Virus record (IMG/VR): IMGVR_UViG_3300028735_000031
Coordinates: 1 to 26,193 of that record
Origin: a virus
Reading direction: 5' to 3' (one strand)
DNA length: 26,193 nucleotides
A program made the position numbers and the translations under genes. Positions 1-8,014 of the stretch are shown piece by piece (positions within the stretch are counted from its first letter, which is position 1; each line of letters starts with the position of its first letter). The notes under the pieces were generated by a model. It worked only from the letters and a program-made list of their open reading frames with translations. It was not told where the DNA came from and ran no database searches.

Positions 1-1
1 C

Positions 2-730
2 ACCGGCAAGCATGCGGACAGGTTCTTCGTCCCGGCCAGGCTGGAGGATAATCCCTATGTGGATCAGGAAGCCTACCGGGCATCCCTCGCCATGCTGGAT
101 CCCGTCACGAGGAAGCAGCGCGAAGAGGGGGACTGGGATGTCACGCGCGAGGGCGCCGTGTTTCGCCGGGAATGGTTCTCGAGGTTTCTGGATCAGGCGC
201 CGACCGGAAACCGCCGGCGCGTGCGGTTCTGGGATCTTGCCGCCACGCAGCCCCGTCCCGGTCAGGATCCCGATTACACGGCGGGGACGCTGCTATCCAT
301 TGACGATGGGACGAACGAGGTGGCGGTAGAGGATGTGCGGCGGGGACGGTACGGTCCATCGGCTGTTCAGAACATTATTCTTCGAACGGCGGAAGCGGAC
401 GGACGCCGCGTAGCGGTGAGGATAGAGCAGGAGCCTGGCGCAAGCTCGAAGGTGTTCATAGCGGAGATTGCCCGTCGCCTGATCGGCTACGACGTGCAGC
501 CCGTATTGGCTACCGGACCGAAGGCTCTCCGGTGGGCGCCGTTCGCGACGCACTGCCAGAAGGGGCTGGTAGCGGTCGTGAACGCGCCGTGGATCGTTGA
601 GTGGCTGGATGAGATTCTGACCGTGCCTGACGGGAGGCACGACGATCAGGTCGATAGCGCCGCGGGCGCCTTCAACTGCCTCATCAGCGAGTATCGTCCC
701 CGTCCGTCTGTCGGATTCCTGGAGGTGTAG
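2..730 (+). CDS. Terminase large subunit, C-terminal part (5'-truncated by window edge)
   Basis: This is the C-terminal part of the phage DNA packaging motor. The frame is open to the left edge of the window, so the GTG at 59 is an internal valine and not a start. The opening residues (FFVPARLEDNPYVD, then a GDWD motif) are typical of the linker between the ATPase and nuclease domains. The RNase H-like nuclease follows: FWDLA with its acidic residue at base 233, an IEQEPGASSK segment, and a GRHDDQVD motif near 635-658 carrying the last metal-binding acids. The ATPase domain with its Walker motifs lies outside the window. The protein cuts the DNA concatemer and drives it through the portal encoded two genes downstream. 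The family call is secure; the subfamily is not determined. Confidence 0.93.
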   Translation, partial: TGKHADRFFVPARLEDNPYVDQEAYRASLAMLDPVTRKQREEGDWDVTREGAVFRREWFSRFLDQAPTGNRRRVRFWDLAATQPRPGQDPDYTAGTLLSIDDGTNEVAVEDVRRGRYGPSAVQNIILRTAEADGRRVAVRIEQEPGASSKVFIAEIARRLIGYDVQPVLATGPKALRWAPFATHCQKGLVAVVNAPWIVEWLDEILTVPDGRHDDQVDSAAGAFNCLISEYRPRPSVGFLEV

Positions 731-731
731 A

Positions 732-1274
732 GTGATTCTGAAATCGTTCGTGATCGGCCCGCCCGGGCAGGAGGTGGACCTTCTTCCGATGGTCGTGAAG
801 CAGGCCGCCATGTTTCAGCGCAGCGTGGGGAGTGCGGATTACGATGACGCCATCAGCGAAGCCGTGCTGCACACGATTCGCGGACTTCATCGCTACGATC
901 CATCCAAAGGAACGCGCTTCTCCACGTTCGCATTCCCCTGCATTCGCGGAGCCGCACTGGATCTCGCGAGGCGGGAAACGAGGTACGCATCGAAGCACGA
1001 GTTGCGGCAATCCATCGAAGACCTCGATCTGCACAGCTATGAGGACGAAAACCGGGATACGAGGATTCTGACAGAACGCGTGATGGCGGTCATAGATCGC
1101 TGCCTGGCGCCGAAGCTGGCGGCGGTGCTGCGCCTCACCTACCTGAGTGGATGGAGCGACCGCGAGATCGCCCGCGAGCTCGGAATTCGCGTGTCCAGCG
1201 TCGAAAAGGTGCGATCCGCGGCTCTGCAGGAAGTACGCCGTCTGCTTCAGGATTCCGACCTCGGGAGAATATAG
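732..1274 (+). CDS. Sigma-70 family RNA polymerase sigma factor-like protein
   Basis: A 180-residue protein with the two core parts of a small sigma factor. Residues about 36-88 resemble region 2: a DDAISEAVLHTIRGLHRYDP stretch followed by FSTFAFPCIRGAALDLARRE, the pattern that binds the polymerase clamp and melts the -10 element. Residues about 124-175 resemble region 4: a helix-turn-helix with LSGWSDREIARELGI and VEKVRSAALQEVRRLL, which would contact a -35 element. The start is GTG at 732, one base after the terminase stop, with GGAGGT at 721-726. It sits between terminase and portal, an unusual place for a regulator. By inference it could direct host polymerase to phage late promoters. It might instead be a sigma-like protein with another role; no target promoter is demonstrated. 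Confidence 0.82.
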   Translation: MILKSFVIGPPGQEVDLLPMVVKQAAMFQRSVGSADYDDAISEAVLHTIRGLHRYDPSKGTRFSTFAFPCIRGAALDLARRETRYASKHELRQSIEDLDLHSYEDENRDTRILTERVMAVIDRCLAPKLAAVLRLTYLSGWSDREIARELGIRVSSVEKVRSAALQEVRRLLQDSDLGRI

Positions 1275-1277
1275 GTC

Positions 1278-2558
1278 ATGGCATGGTATGATCGATGGCT
1301 GATGCGCTTCCGCCGCAAACAGGGCGGCCAACGATCCGGAGCTTTCGCGATGTGGGCGGGCTCCCCGTTCCGCAACCTCGGATTCAGCGAGAGCGTGAGC
1401 GAGGGCTACTACGCCTCGGTCTGGGCGCATCGCTGCATTATGAGGATCGCGGAATCCATCTCCAGCGTCCCGTGGAAGGTGCAGACGGATGCCGATGGCG
1501 ACGGCACGTTCGTTGACGAAGCCGGCCATCCTATTCAGAGGTTGATCGACCGTCCCAATCCCAATTCAGACCGGCGCGAGTTCCTCACCCAACTCGTCCA
1601 GAACCTGTATCTCGATGGCAACGCTTTCGTGGAGATCGTGCAGGATCGCGGCGTCCCTATGCACCTCTACCATATGCGCCCCGATTGGGTGCGGGTCGTG
1701 CCCGATCCCGTGCTGCATGTGGCGGGCTATGAGTTTCGACCTCCCGGCCGCAATCCGATTCCGTTCTCGCCGGAGGAAGTGCTGCATTTTCGTTTCGTGG
1801 ATCCTCTGGATCCCTACCGTGGCTGCTCCCCACTACGGGCTGCCATTCGCACGCTCGAAAGCGAGAACGCCATCGTGGCGTGGAACAAGAACGTGCTCGA
1901 TAACAGCGCCGTCCCCGGCGGCGTGCTCAAAGTGCCCTCCAGCTCCCTGTTGAAGGAGGACCGCGATCGTCTTCGCGAGGAGCTGATTCACGAATTCTCA
2001 GGCGGCAACCGCTACCGTCCGATGGTGCTCTGGGGAGATATGGAGTACGAACGGGCGGCGCTCAGTCACCACGACCTCGACTTCCTGGAGCAGCGCCGGA
2101 TCAACAAGTACGAGATCTGCGCCATTTTCGGCGTCCCTCCACAGCTCATCGGAGCGAACGAAGATCCGACTTACTCGAACTTCGAAATCGCGCGTCTGTC
2201 GTTCTGGGAGGACGTGATTATTCCTTTGCTGGACTGGATTCAGAATCGCTTGAACAACGCCATCGTTCCCCGGTACGGGGATCCGAACTCCATTCGCATC
2301 GTCTATGACATTTCCGATATCCCGGCGATGCGCTCCAGCTACGAACAGAAGGTGAAGACGGCCGAGGTGCTGTGGCGCATGGGCTGGCCGATCAACGAGA
2401 TCAACAGAAAGCTCAACCTCGGCCTTGCGCTCGTGCCTTGGGGCGAGACGGCATGGTTCCCCGTGAACCTGTATCCCGTCTCCGGGGCGGCGCCGCAAGA
2501 AACTCCCCCGAAGGCGGCTCCGCCTCCAAGCGATTCCGAGGAGGAGGATGTGTTGTGA
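1278..2558 (+). CDS. Phage portal protein (HK97 family)
   Basis: A 426-residue portal protein that forms the ring at one vertex of the head through which DNA enters and leaves and to which the tail joins. Recognisable family blocks, in order, are WAHRCIMRIAESISSVPWKV, a LIDRPNP stretch with LVQNLYLDGNAFVE, GCSPLRAAIRTL, a DNSAVPGGVL segment, and RRINKYEICAIFGVPPQLIG. The C-terminus is a short Pro- and acid-rich tail ending SEEEDVL. Length is normal for the family. The ATG at 1278 has GGGAG at 1263-1267 and lies 4 bases after the sigma-like gene. The stop overlaps the start of the amidase gene, implying coupled translation. Confidence 0.95.
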   Translation: MAWYDRWLMRFRRKQGGQRSGAFAMWAGSPFRNLGFSESVSEGYYASVWAHRCIMRIAESISSVPWKVQTDADGDGTFVDEAGHPIQRLIDRPNPNSDRREFLTQLVQNLYLDGNAFVEIVQDRGVPMHLYHMRPDWVRVVPDPVLHVAGYEFRPPGRNPIPFSPEEVLHFRFVDPLDPYRGCSPLRAAIRTLESENAIVAWNKNVLDNSAVPGGVLKVPSSSLLKEDRDRLREELIHEFSGGNRYRPMVLWGDMEYERAALSHHDLDFLEQRRINKYEICAIFGVPPQLIGANEDPTYSNFEIARLSFWEDVIIPLLDWIQNRLNNAIVPRYGDPNSIRIVYDISDIPAMRSSYEQKVKTAEVLWRMGWPINEINRKLNLGLALVPWGETAWFPVNLYPVSGAAPQETPPKAAPPPSDSEEEDVL

Positions 2559-3058
2559 AACTGGAAATCGTTCAGAAGCCGAGTCCGAACTACCGTGCTG
2601 TCAGGCGGGCTAACATCACGCATATCGTTCTGCACATCATGGATGGCACGCTGGCGGGGACCGATGCATGGTTTGCTTCCCCGGTCTCACAGGTCAGCGC
2701 TCACTACGGCATCGGACGGGAGGGACAGGTGCATCAGTATGTGGCAGAGGAATGCGAAGCCTGGCACTGCGGGCGCATTCTGAATCCCAGCGTGACGCTG
2801 CGCCGGGACGCCAACGGAGTCGTGCTGAATCCGAATTCCTACACGATCGGAATTGAGCTGGAGGGAAGGGCGGACAGCGATGTCACGATTCACCAGTACT
2901 ATGTGCTGGCTCTGATGCTGAAGGATCTTTCGAGGCGTCACGGCATCCCCCTTGTTCGCGAAAACGTCTGGCTGCACAGGGAGGTCTACGCGGCGAAATC
3001 ATGTCCTGGCAGATTGGATCGGGATCTCGCGCTGTCCTTGGCCGCACACTCCCTCTAG
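2555..3058 (+). CDS. N-acetylmuramoyl-L-alanine amidase (Amidase_2/PGRP fold)
   Basis: A 167-residue zinc amidase of the T7 lysozyme/PGRP type, which cleaves the bond between muramic acid and the peptide stem of peptidoglycan. The expected ligands are visible: His27 in IVLHIMDG, His141 in WLHREVY and Cys150 in KSCPG. Tyr51 in SAHYGI and Lys148 match the catalytic Tyr and Lys of T7 lysozyme. No signal peptide, wall-binding domain or membrane segment is seen. The frame is open upstream, but I place the start at GTG 2555, which overlaps the portal stop (GTGA) and has a GAGGAGG sequence just before it. Its 3' end overlaps the possible start of the next gene. It could be the endolysin or a virion enzyme that opens the wall during infection; its place among head genes makes both possible. 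Confidence 0.9.
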   Translation: MKLEIVQKPSPNYRAVRRANITHIVLHIMDGTLAGTDAWFASPVSQVSAHYGIGREGQVHQYVAEECEAWHCGRILNPSVTLRRDANGVVLNPNSYTIGIELEGRADSDVTIHQYYVLALMLKDLSRRHGIPLVRENVWLHREVYAAKSCPGRLDRDLALSLAAHSL

Positions 3059-4947
3059 ACGCCCCTATCGTTGTGAGGCGCGCGGAACGGGCGCTCCAGA
3101 TCTGGATTCACAGCGTTCACGAAGGCATCGAAGATTGGTGTCCCGTGCCAGAGGCCACGACCATGGCGCGGGAGATCGAAGTGCTGAACTGGAAGCGAAT
3201 GGAAATGGCGCGGCGACGTCTGGAGGCGCGTTGGATTCCGCGCATAGCGGAGGCCGTGCAGCGCGGGGCGGAAACGGCGGCTCGTCTGGCTCGAAGGGAT
3301 CTGACCTCCCTTCCCCAGGAGGCGGCGCGCGTTCTTGGCGAGGGGCTGAAGAAGGAGGTCTGGCGTCTGTATGAGGATGTCAACGACGCATTCTACCGGG
3401 ATTTTCAGCTGTTAGAGATCGATGACGGCCTCGCCAAAGCCGCGGATCCTATTGTGAATCCGCTTCAAGTGGAAAAGATCTACGAAAGGATCGAGCGACA
3501 ACTGGCCGAGAAGATCAAAGGCATCGATAGTGCCACGGCGGCTCAAATTCGCTCCGTGTTGACGAGTCACTATGCTAACGGGGATTTGGATGTTGAGAAC
3601 ATCATACGATCCCTGCGGGATAGCTACGCTTTCTCGCGCGCCCGCGGGGAGCGCATCGCCAGGACGGAAATCGTCTACATGGGCAACGCGAGCACGCATT
3701 ACAGCATCGAAATGAATGCGCGAACGGAGGTGATAACGAAATCCTGGTCCGCCGTGGGAGACGAACGAACGCGTCCGACTCATTCCACCGCCGACGGTAC
3801 GCAGCGCGATCTGCCGTTCAACAAGCCCTTCGAGGTAGGGGGCAGCCGCCTCATGTTTCCCGGGGATTCCTCACTCGGAGCCCCGGGACGCGAAACCATT
3901 CAGTGCCGCTGCACGGTGCTGTACGGCCGCCCGCGGCGTCGGGAGCCCGAGCCGCCTCCTCCGAAGCCCGAGCCACCTCCTCCGAAGCCAGCACCGTCTT
4001 CGCCAAAGCCCAAGCCCAAGCCGTCTCCGAAACCTGTCAGAACTCCAGCTCCAGCTCCAACTCCAGCGCCGGCGACCGGGGATCCGTTCGAGGAACGCCT
4101 CTGGGAGAGGGATCCCCAAGCCCACTATCAGGCTGTGAAGGAGCACGGCAAACGCATAGTGGATGAGATGATGAAACATCTATCCTACTACGCGGAACGG
4201 GAGGACTTTCTCGAACGCTATAATGAACTTGCCGACGAGATCAAGAAGGCGACTCAAGCTCGTAACATGGATCGAGCGAATGATTTGCAGCGCCGCATGA
4301 GGATGCTCCTTGAGTCTAACATCAAGTGGTGTGATCGCGTTCGAAGCGCTTTCGAACAAGTCCTCTCGCGCACCGTTCCCGCCGGGGGCAGGGAGCACAG
4401 GTTTGTTCCGACCTTCGATCCCAAGATGAAGAAGAACGACATCAGTCATGCGGAGAGCATGCTGAATTTCCTCTCGTCCGTTCTGCGCACAGACGAAAAG
4501 TCTCCTATGAAGATTAGCATCCATCTGTTGCCGAGCAACAGTCGCGCCTACGCTAAGCCTTGGGAGAATTCCGTTTTCGTTTCGCCAACCTCCGTACAAT
4601 ACATCTGGGACAACGTGTTGGCGCACGAGATCGGCCACGTGCTGGAAGGCAACCTGGAGCACATCGGAGTCGCGATCCGTCACCATTACGCCCTCCGCAC
4701 GAAGGGGGAGACGGCAAGACAGCTCGTCGGAGGGCGCTATCGTCCGAATGAAGTCACGAAGGTCGACCAGTTCGCCCTCGAGTATGCGGGCAAGTACTAC
4801 GGCCCGAATTCCAAATACACGGAAGTTTTCTCGACGACGATCGAAGCGTTGTTCAGCTCCGATCGTTTCCATCAGATAATGACCAAAGATCGGGAAACGT
4901 TTGAAGTGGTGCTCGGAGCACTAGCGTATGGCAGGAAATTTCCGTAA
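3001..4947 (+). CDS. MuF-type minor head protein fused to a C-terminal HExxH metallopeptidase-like domain
   Basis: A 648-residue multidomain protein. Residues about 150-308 are a MuF (SPP1 gp7-type) domain: IARTEIVY near 220, W-x-D-E-R-T-R-P-x-H, LMFPGD, and a closing CRC near 302. Residues about 313-360 are a Pro/Lys/Ala-rich linker. The rest is a separate domain with HEIGH at 542-546 in VLAHEIGHVLEG and a TEVFSTTIEALF segment with Glu608 as a plausible third zinc ligand, the pattern of a gluzincin-type zinc protease. MuF proteins sit in the head and can travel with the DNA, and MuF fusions to toxin domains are a known polymorphic toxin class. The start is uncertain: ATG 3001 overlaps the amidase by 58 bases and lacks a well-spaced SD; GTG 3073 or ATG 3163 (AGAGG at 3150-3154) are alternatives. 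MuF call firm, protease likely, toxin role inferred. Confidence 0.88.
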   Translation: MSWQIGSGSRAVLGRTLPLDAPIVVRRAERALQIWIHSVHEGIEDWCPVPEATTMAREIEVLNWKRMEMARRRLEARWIPRIAEAVQRGAETAARLARRDLTSLPQEAARVLGEGLKKEVWRLYEDVNDAFYRDFQLLEIDDGLAKAADPIVNPLQVEKIYERIERQLAEKIKGIDSATAAQIRSVLTSHYANGDLDVENIIRSLRDSYAFSRARGERIARTEIVYMGNASTHYSIEMNARTEVITKSWSAVGDERTRPTHSTADGTQRDLPFNKPFEVGGSRLMFPGDSSLGAPGRETIQCRCTVLYGRPRRREPEPPPPKPEPPPPKPAPSSPKPKPKPSPKPVRTPAPAPTPAPATGDPFEERLWERDPQAHYQAVKEHGKRIVDEMMKHLSYYAEREDFLERYNELADEIKKATQARNMDRANDLQRRMRMLLESNIKWCDRVRSAFEQVLSRTVPAGGREHRFVPTFDPKMKKNDISHAESMLNFLSSVLRTDEKSPMKISIHLLPSNSRAYAKPWENSVFVSPTSVQYIWDNVLAHEIGHVLEGNLEHIGVAIRHHYALRTKGETARQLVGGRYRPNEVTKVDQFALEYAGKYYGPNSKYTEVFSTTIEALFSSDRFHQIMTKDRETFEVVLGALAYGRKFP

Positions 4948-5224
4948 TCTTCCACAGTCCGCCAGGGCCGCCTTTCGCAGCCCATCGGGAACGGTATGCT
5001 GGCTGGATGAATCAGATATCTGGTTCACAACGCCGCCGAATGAAGAACTGGAAAAGCTCGTCCGTTTCTTCGCGCGGATCCATCAGAGGTACGGCCAGCG
5101 CTTCCAGGGACGGGACTACGATCCAGATCCTCTCTTCACTTACGCCAAATTCGTCTGCGACATGATGGACGGAACAGATCTCTGGGTGGACGAACAGCCC
5201 TTCGTCGGAGACGTCATATACTGA
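4928..5224 (+). CDS. Small orphan protein, candidate immunity partner of the MuF-metallopeptidase protein
   Basis: A 98-residue protein that I do not recognise. The start ATG at 4928 overlaps the last 20 bases of the MuF fusion gene, and a GGAG sequence at 4915-4918 is well placed. The sequence is soluble and rich in aromatic and acidic residues (WLDESDIWF, RDYDPDPLF, LWVDEQPF), with no membrane segment or signal peptide. Polymorphic toxins are usually followed directly by a small gene for a specific immunity protein, so its size, position and overlap fit that role. This is inference from context only. It could equally be a head accessory protein, since it sits just before the prohead protease. 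Confidence 0.7.
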   Translation: MAGNFRNLPQSARAAFRSPSGTVCWLDESDIWFTTPPNEELEKLVRFFARIHQRYGQRFQGRDYDPDPLFTYAKFVCDMMDGTDLWVDEQPFVGDVIY

Positions 5225-5248
5225 ACCGACGTCCGATAATTATCCAGG

Positions 5249-6244
5249 ATGGAAATCATTCACAAGACAGTCGATCCGGTATCGGCGAAACTTCAGGTTC
5301 TCCAGGAAGACGATGGCGCGGGATACCTCGAAGGCTACGCATCGACGTTCGGAAACGTGGATGAGCAGAATGAGACCGTCTCCAAGGGAGCTTTCGCAAA
5401 GACCCTTCGGGAACGGTTGAAGAAGCGCGCGATCAAACTGGTAGACAGTCACGCGGTCAACAATGGCTCCAAGGCCATCATCGGAGTGGTCGAGGAAGCG
5501 CGGGAGGACGATGCGGGTCTGTGGATCAAGGCTCGTTTCAGTTCTGCTCCATCCGCCCAGGAAGTTCGAACGAAGGTACGCGAAGGCATCCTGGACAGCC
5601 TTTCGATCGGCTATCAGGTGATCAAAGACGATGTGAAGGACGGCGTGCGAGTGTTGAAGGAGCTGCGCCTGTTCGAGGTTAGCGTCGTTGCGTGGCCGGC
5701 TAACACGCAGGCGCTGATTTCGGCGGTGAAGCGCGTCGTTCCTGTCACCACCTTCGCGTTGGCTCCTCTGGATGCTCCGTGGAACGGCAACCGCGCCCGG
5801 CAATCCCTCCAGCGTTGGATCGGCGGGGATCCGACGGAGTGGGGGCAGGAGGAATGGCAGCGTTACAGTCGGGGATTTCTGTGGTACGATTCGGAGAACG
5901 CGGATCGTCTCGGAAGTTACTATTTCCCCATCGCAGCGGTGATCAACGGGGAGCCGATGTATGTGTTTCGCGGCGTCGTGGCCGCTTTGGCGGCGCTTCG
6001 GGGCGCCCGTGGAGCGGGATCCGGTCCGTGGGAGTCCGATGCCGATGCCATTGAGCGTCAGATCCGTCGTCTGTACGATCGATTCGAACAGCCCTTCCCT
6101 GAGAAGGACGCCGATATCGACTACGAGGATACGGTGCCGATTCCGATGCCACTTCCGAAACAGGAAGCCGGCGATTGGCAAGCCGCATCGATTGCACTTG
6201 CCCTGGAAGCCCGCACACGGCGGATCAGGACAGAAATCAGATAG
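5249..6244 (+). CDS. HK97-family prohead maturation protease with C-terminal extension
   Basis: A 331-residue protein whose first 170 or so residues match the HK97 prohead protease fold (peptidase S78/U35). The opening GYLEGYASTFGNVD, catalytic His68 in LVDSH, catalytic Ser119 in LDSLSIGY and the FEVSVVAWPAN block are all present. The enzyme is packed in the immature head, cuts the N-terminal delta domain from the capsid protein and is then lost. The last 150 or so residues form a second domain (WNGNRARQSLQRWIGG, then YSRGFLWYD, YYFPIAAVINGEP and a FRGVVAALAALRGARG helix). I have the impression that similar segments accompany other phage head proteases, probably as a scaffold or targeting part. 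The ATG at 5249 follows the orphan gene by 24 bases; only a weak AGG precedes it. Confidence 0.93.
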   Translation: MEIIHKTVDPVSAKLQVLQEDDGAGYLEGYASTFGNVDEQNETVSKGAFAKTLRERLKKRAIKLVDSHAVNNGSKAIIGVVEEAREDDAGLWIKARFSSAPSAQEVRTKVREGILDSLSIGYQVIKDDVKDGVRVLKELRLFEVSVVAWPANTQALISAVKRVVPVTTFALAPLDAPWNGNRARQSLQRWIGGDPTEWGQEEWQRYSRGFLWYDSENADRLGSYYFPIAAVINGEPMYVFRGVVAALAALRGARGAGSGPWESDADAIERQIRRLYDRFEQPFPEKDADIDYEDTVPIPMPLPKQEAGDWQAASIALALEARTRRIRTEIR

Positions 6245-6286
6245 ACGTCACTCCGCAGGAGCCGACGAAAACGAAGGGAGAATAAT

Positions 6287-7528
6287 ATGAACGATGATCT
6301 GAAAATCCTGCACGAGGCGTTCAACGATTTCAAACGCGTGAACGACGAGCTTCTGCAGGAGGTGAAACAGTACGGCCAGGCATCCGGCGACCTGAAGGAG
6401 CGCGTGGAGCGGCTCCAGAAGGAAATGGATGAGCGCGAAGAGCGCATCCGCGCCAAGCTGGCCGAACAGGAGAAAGCCGAAGCCCGTCAGAAGGCTTTGG
6501 AAGAGCGAATTGAGGATTTGCGGGGCTTGATCCTCCGCAAGAGTGGGGCATCGGAGGTGAAAGAGGAGGTGCAGCTCGCGAAGAAAGCCTTCTTCAAGGC
6601 GCTGCGCTCCGGTTACGATGCCCGAGCCATCATGCACGCGGACCTTCTCACGCCCGATGAGAAGAAAGCCCTCATGGTGAGCAACGATGCCGCGGGCGGC
6701 TATCTGGCGCCTCCGGAATACGTTCGCGAGATGCTGACCGACATGGTCGAATTCTCCAACCTCCGGTCGGTCGCGAGCGTGCGTCCCACGACCGCCAGCT
6801 CCGTGCAGATCCCGAAGCGCACTCGAAGCGCTGCGGCGGTCTGGGTGGCGGAGACGGCGACTCGTTCGGAAACGCAGAATCCCGCCTTCGGGCTGGAGGA
6901 GATCAAGGCGCACGAGATGAGCGCCCTTGCCAAAGTCTCCCGAGCCGAGATGGAGGACGCTGCGTTTGACCTGGAATCTTTCCTTCGTCAGGAATTCGCG
7001 GAACAGTTCGGCGTGACCGAAGGGGCTGCCTTCGTTTCCGGTAACGGTGTGAACAAGCCGGAGGGCATTCTGAACCATCCGGATGTCGGCATCGTGAACA
7101 GCGGCAACGCATCCGCGATTACTGCGGACGGCCTCATCGCTCTGTACTACGAGCTCAAAGAGGCCTACCTCAACAACGCGACGTGGATCATGAGCCGCGC
7201 CACGCTCAAAGCGGTGCGTCAGCTCAAAGACACGACGAATAACTATCTGTGGGCGCCCGGGATCAAGGTCGACGGGATGCCGGCGACCCTGCTCGACCGG
7301 CCCTACCTGACCTGCCCCGATATGCCGGCGGTGGCGGCCAACGCCTTCCCGGTCGTCTTCGGCGACTTCCGCCGCGGCTACCTCATCGTTGACCGTCTGA
7401 TTCTCGATGTGATGGTCGATCCCTACAGCTCGAAGAATCAGGGCATGGTGGAGTTTTCGGCCCGCCGCCGCGTTGGCGGGCAGGTGGTCATCGCCGATGC
7501 CTTGAAGAAGCTGAAGATCGCCAGCTAA
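6287..7528 (+). CDS. Major capsid protein (HK97 gp5 fold)
   Basis: The main shell protein, 413 residues. The first 90 or so residues are strongly charged and predicted coiled coil (ELLQEVKQYGQ through EERIEDLRGLI). This matches the scaffolding delta domain removed by the upstream protease. The HK97 fold follows: NDAAGGYLAPPEYVREML, the PTTASSVQIP strand, VWVAETA, ALAKVSRAEMEDAAFDLESFL and AFVSGNGVNKPEGIL. The cut is probably near residues 100-130, but the exact site cannot be read from sequence. The SD AAGGGAG at 6274-6280 is well spaced from ATG 6287. Length and layout are standard. Whether the mature subunits crosslink is not shown. Confidence 0.96.
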   Translation: MNDDLKILHEAFNDFKRVNDELLQEVKQYGQASGDLKERVERLQKEMDEREERIRAKLAEQEKAEARQKALEERIEDLRGLILRKSGASEVKEEVQLAKKAFFKALRSGYDARAIMHADLLTPDEKKALMVSNDAAGGYLAPPEYVREMLTDMVEFSNLRSVASVRPTTASSVQIPKRTRSAAAVWVAETATRSETQNPAFGLEEIKAHEMSALAKVSRAEMEDAAFDLESFLRQEFAEQFGVTEGAAFVSGNGVNKPEGILNHPDVGIVNSGNASAITADGLIALYYELKEAYLNNATWIMSRATLKAVRQLKDTTNNYLWAPGIKVDGMPATLLDRPYLTCPDMPAVAANAFPVVFGDFRRGYLIVDRLILDVMVDPYSSKNQGMVEFSARRRVGGQVVIADALKKLKIAS

Positions 7529-7549
7529 GAAACGAAAGGAGACCAAGAG

Positions 7550-7951
7550 ATGCACGACATCGCGAACAATGTCAAATTTTCCGCCGCCAAAGGCTCCGGC
7601 GCGGTCACGGCGTCTGGTCAGGGTTCCGTGGTGGATGCGTCGGGATTCAAGTCTGTCGCTTTCGGAATTCTGGTCGGAACGGTCACGACGGCCGATTCGA
7701 GCAACTACTTCACCTTCACGGTGCAGGAGGGCGACCTGTCCGATGGCAGCGACATGGCGAATATCCCGGCGGACCGCATCATTGGGTCCGCGGTGCTGAA
7801 CGCTTCGGGGCAGGCCAACGGCTGCCTGAAGATCGGCGCCATCCCCGCCAAACGGTATGTGCGTCTGGCGTGGACCGAGACCGGCGCGGCGAGCGCGGAG
7901 TTCGGAGCGGTGGCCGCTCTCGGCAATCCCAATCACGCTCCCGCAGTCTAA
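7550..7951 (+). CDS. Putative head decoration or accessory structural protein
   Basis: A 133-residue protein following the capsid gene by 21 bases, with a strong SD (AAAGGAG at 7535-7541). It is rich in Ala, Gly, Ser, Thr and Val with almost no charge clusters (SVVDASGFKSVAFGILVGT, RYVRLAWTETGAASAEFGAV), consistent with a compact all-beta fold. Small proteins of this kind directly after the capsid gene are often found in HK97-type phages and are usually taken to be capsid-surface decoration proteins. I do not see a specific named family. The gene ends just before the strong hairpin at 7962-7998, so it and the capsid gene probably share a transcript end or stabilising structure. Confidence 0.75.
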   Translation: MHDIANNVKFSAAKGSGAVTASGQGSVVDASGFKSVAFGILVGTVTTADSSNYFTFTVQEGDLSDGSDMANIPADRIIGSAVLNASGQANGCLKIGAIPAKRYVRLAWTETGAASAEFGAVAALGNPNHAPAV

Positions 7952-7961
7952 CCTGCCGGTA

Positions 7962-7998
7962 GGAGCGGGCTCGTGACCTCCTCCCGCGAGCCCGCTCC
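7962..7998 (+). terminator. Strong intergenic hairpin after capsid/decoration genes
   Basis: GGAGCGGGCTCG at 7962-7973 is perfectly complementary to CGAGCCCGCTCC at 7987-7998, giving a 12-bp GC-rich stem with a 13-base loop. Only two T residues follow, so it is not a textbook intrinsic terminator. It may be a partial terminator, or a 3'-end stabiliser that lets capsid and decoration messages accumulate. The next gene has its own SD (GGAGG) just after it. Confidence 0.6.
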
Positions 7999-8014
7999 TT
8001 GATCCGGAGGGATC

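Noticed and set aside
59-61. GTG at 59 as the terminase start
   Set aside because: The frame is open to the window edge and the upstream codons encode family-typical residues, so the gene is truncated by the window.
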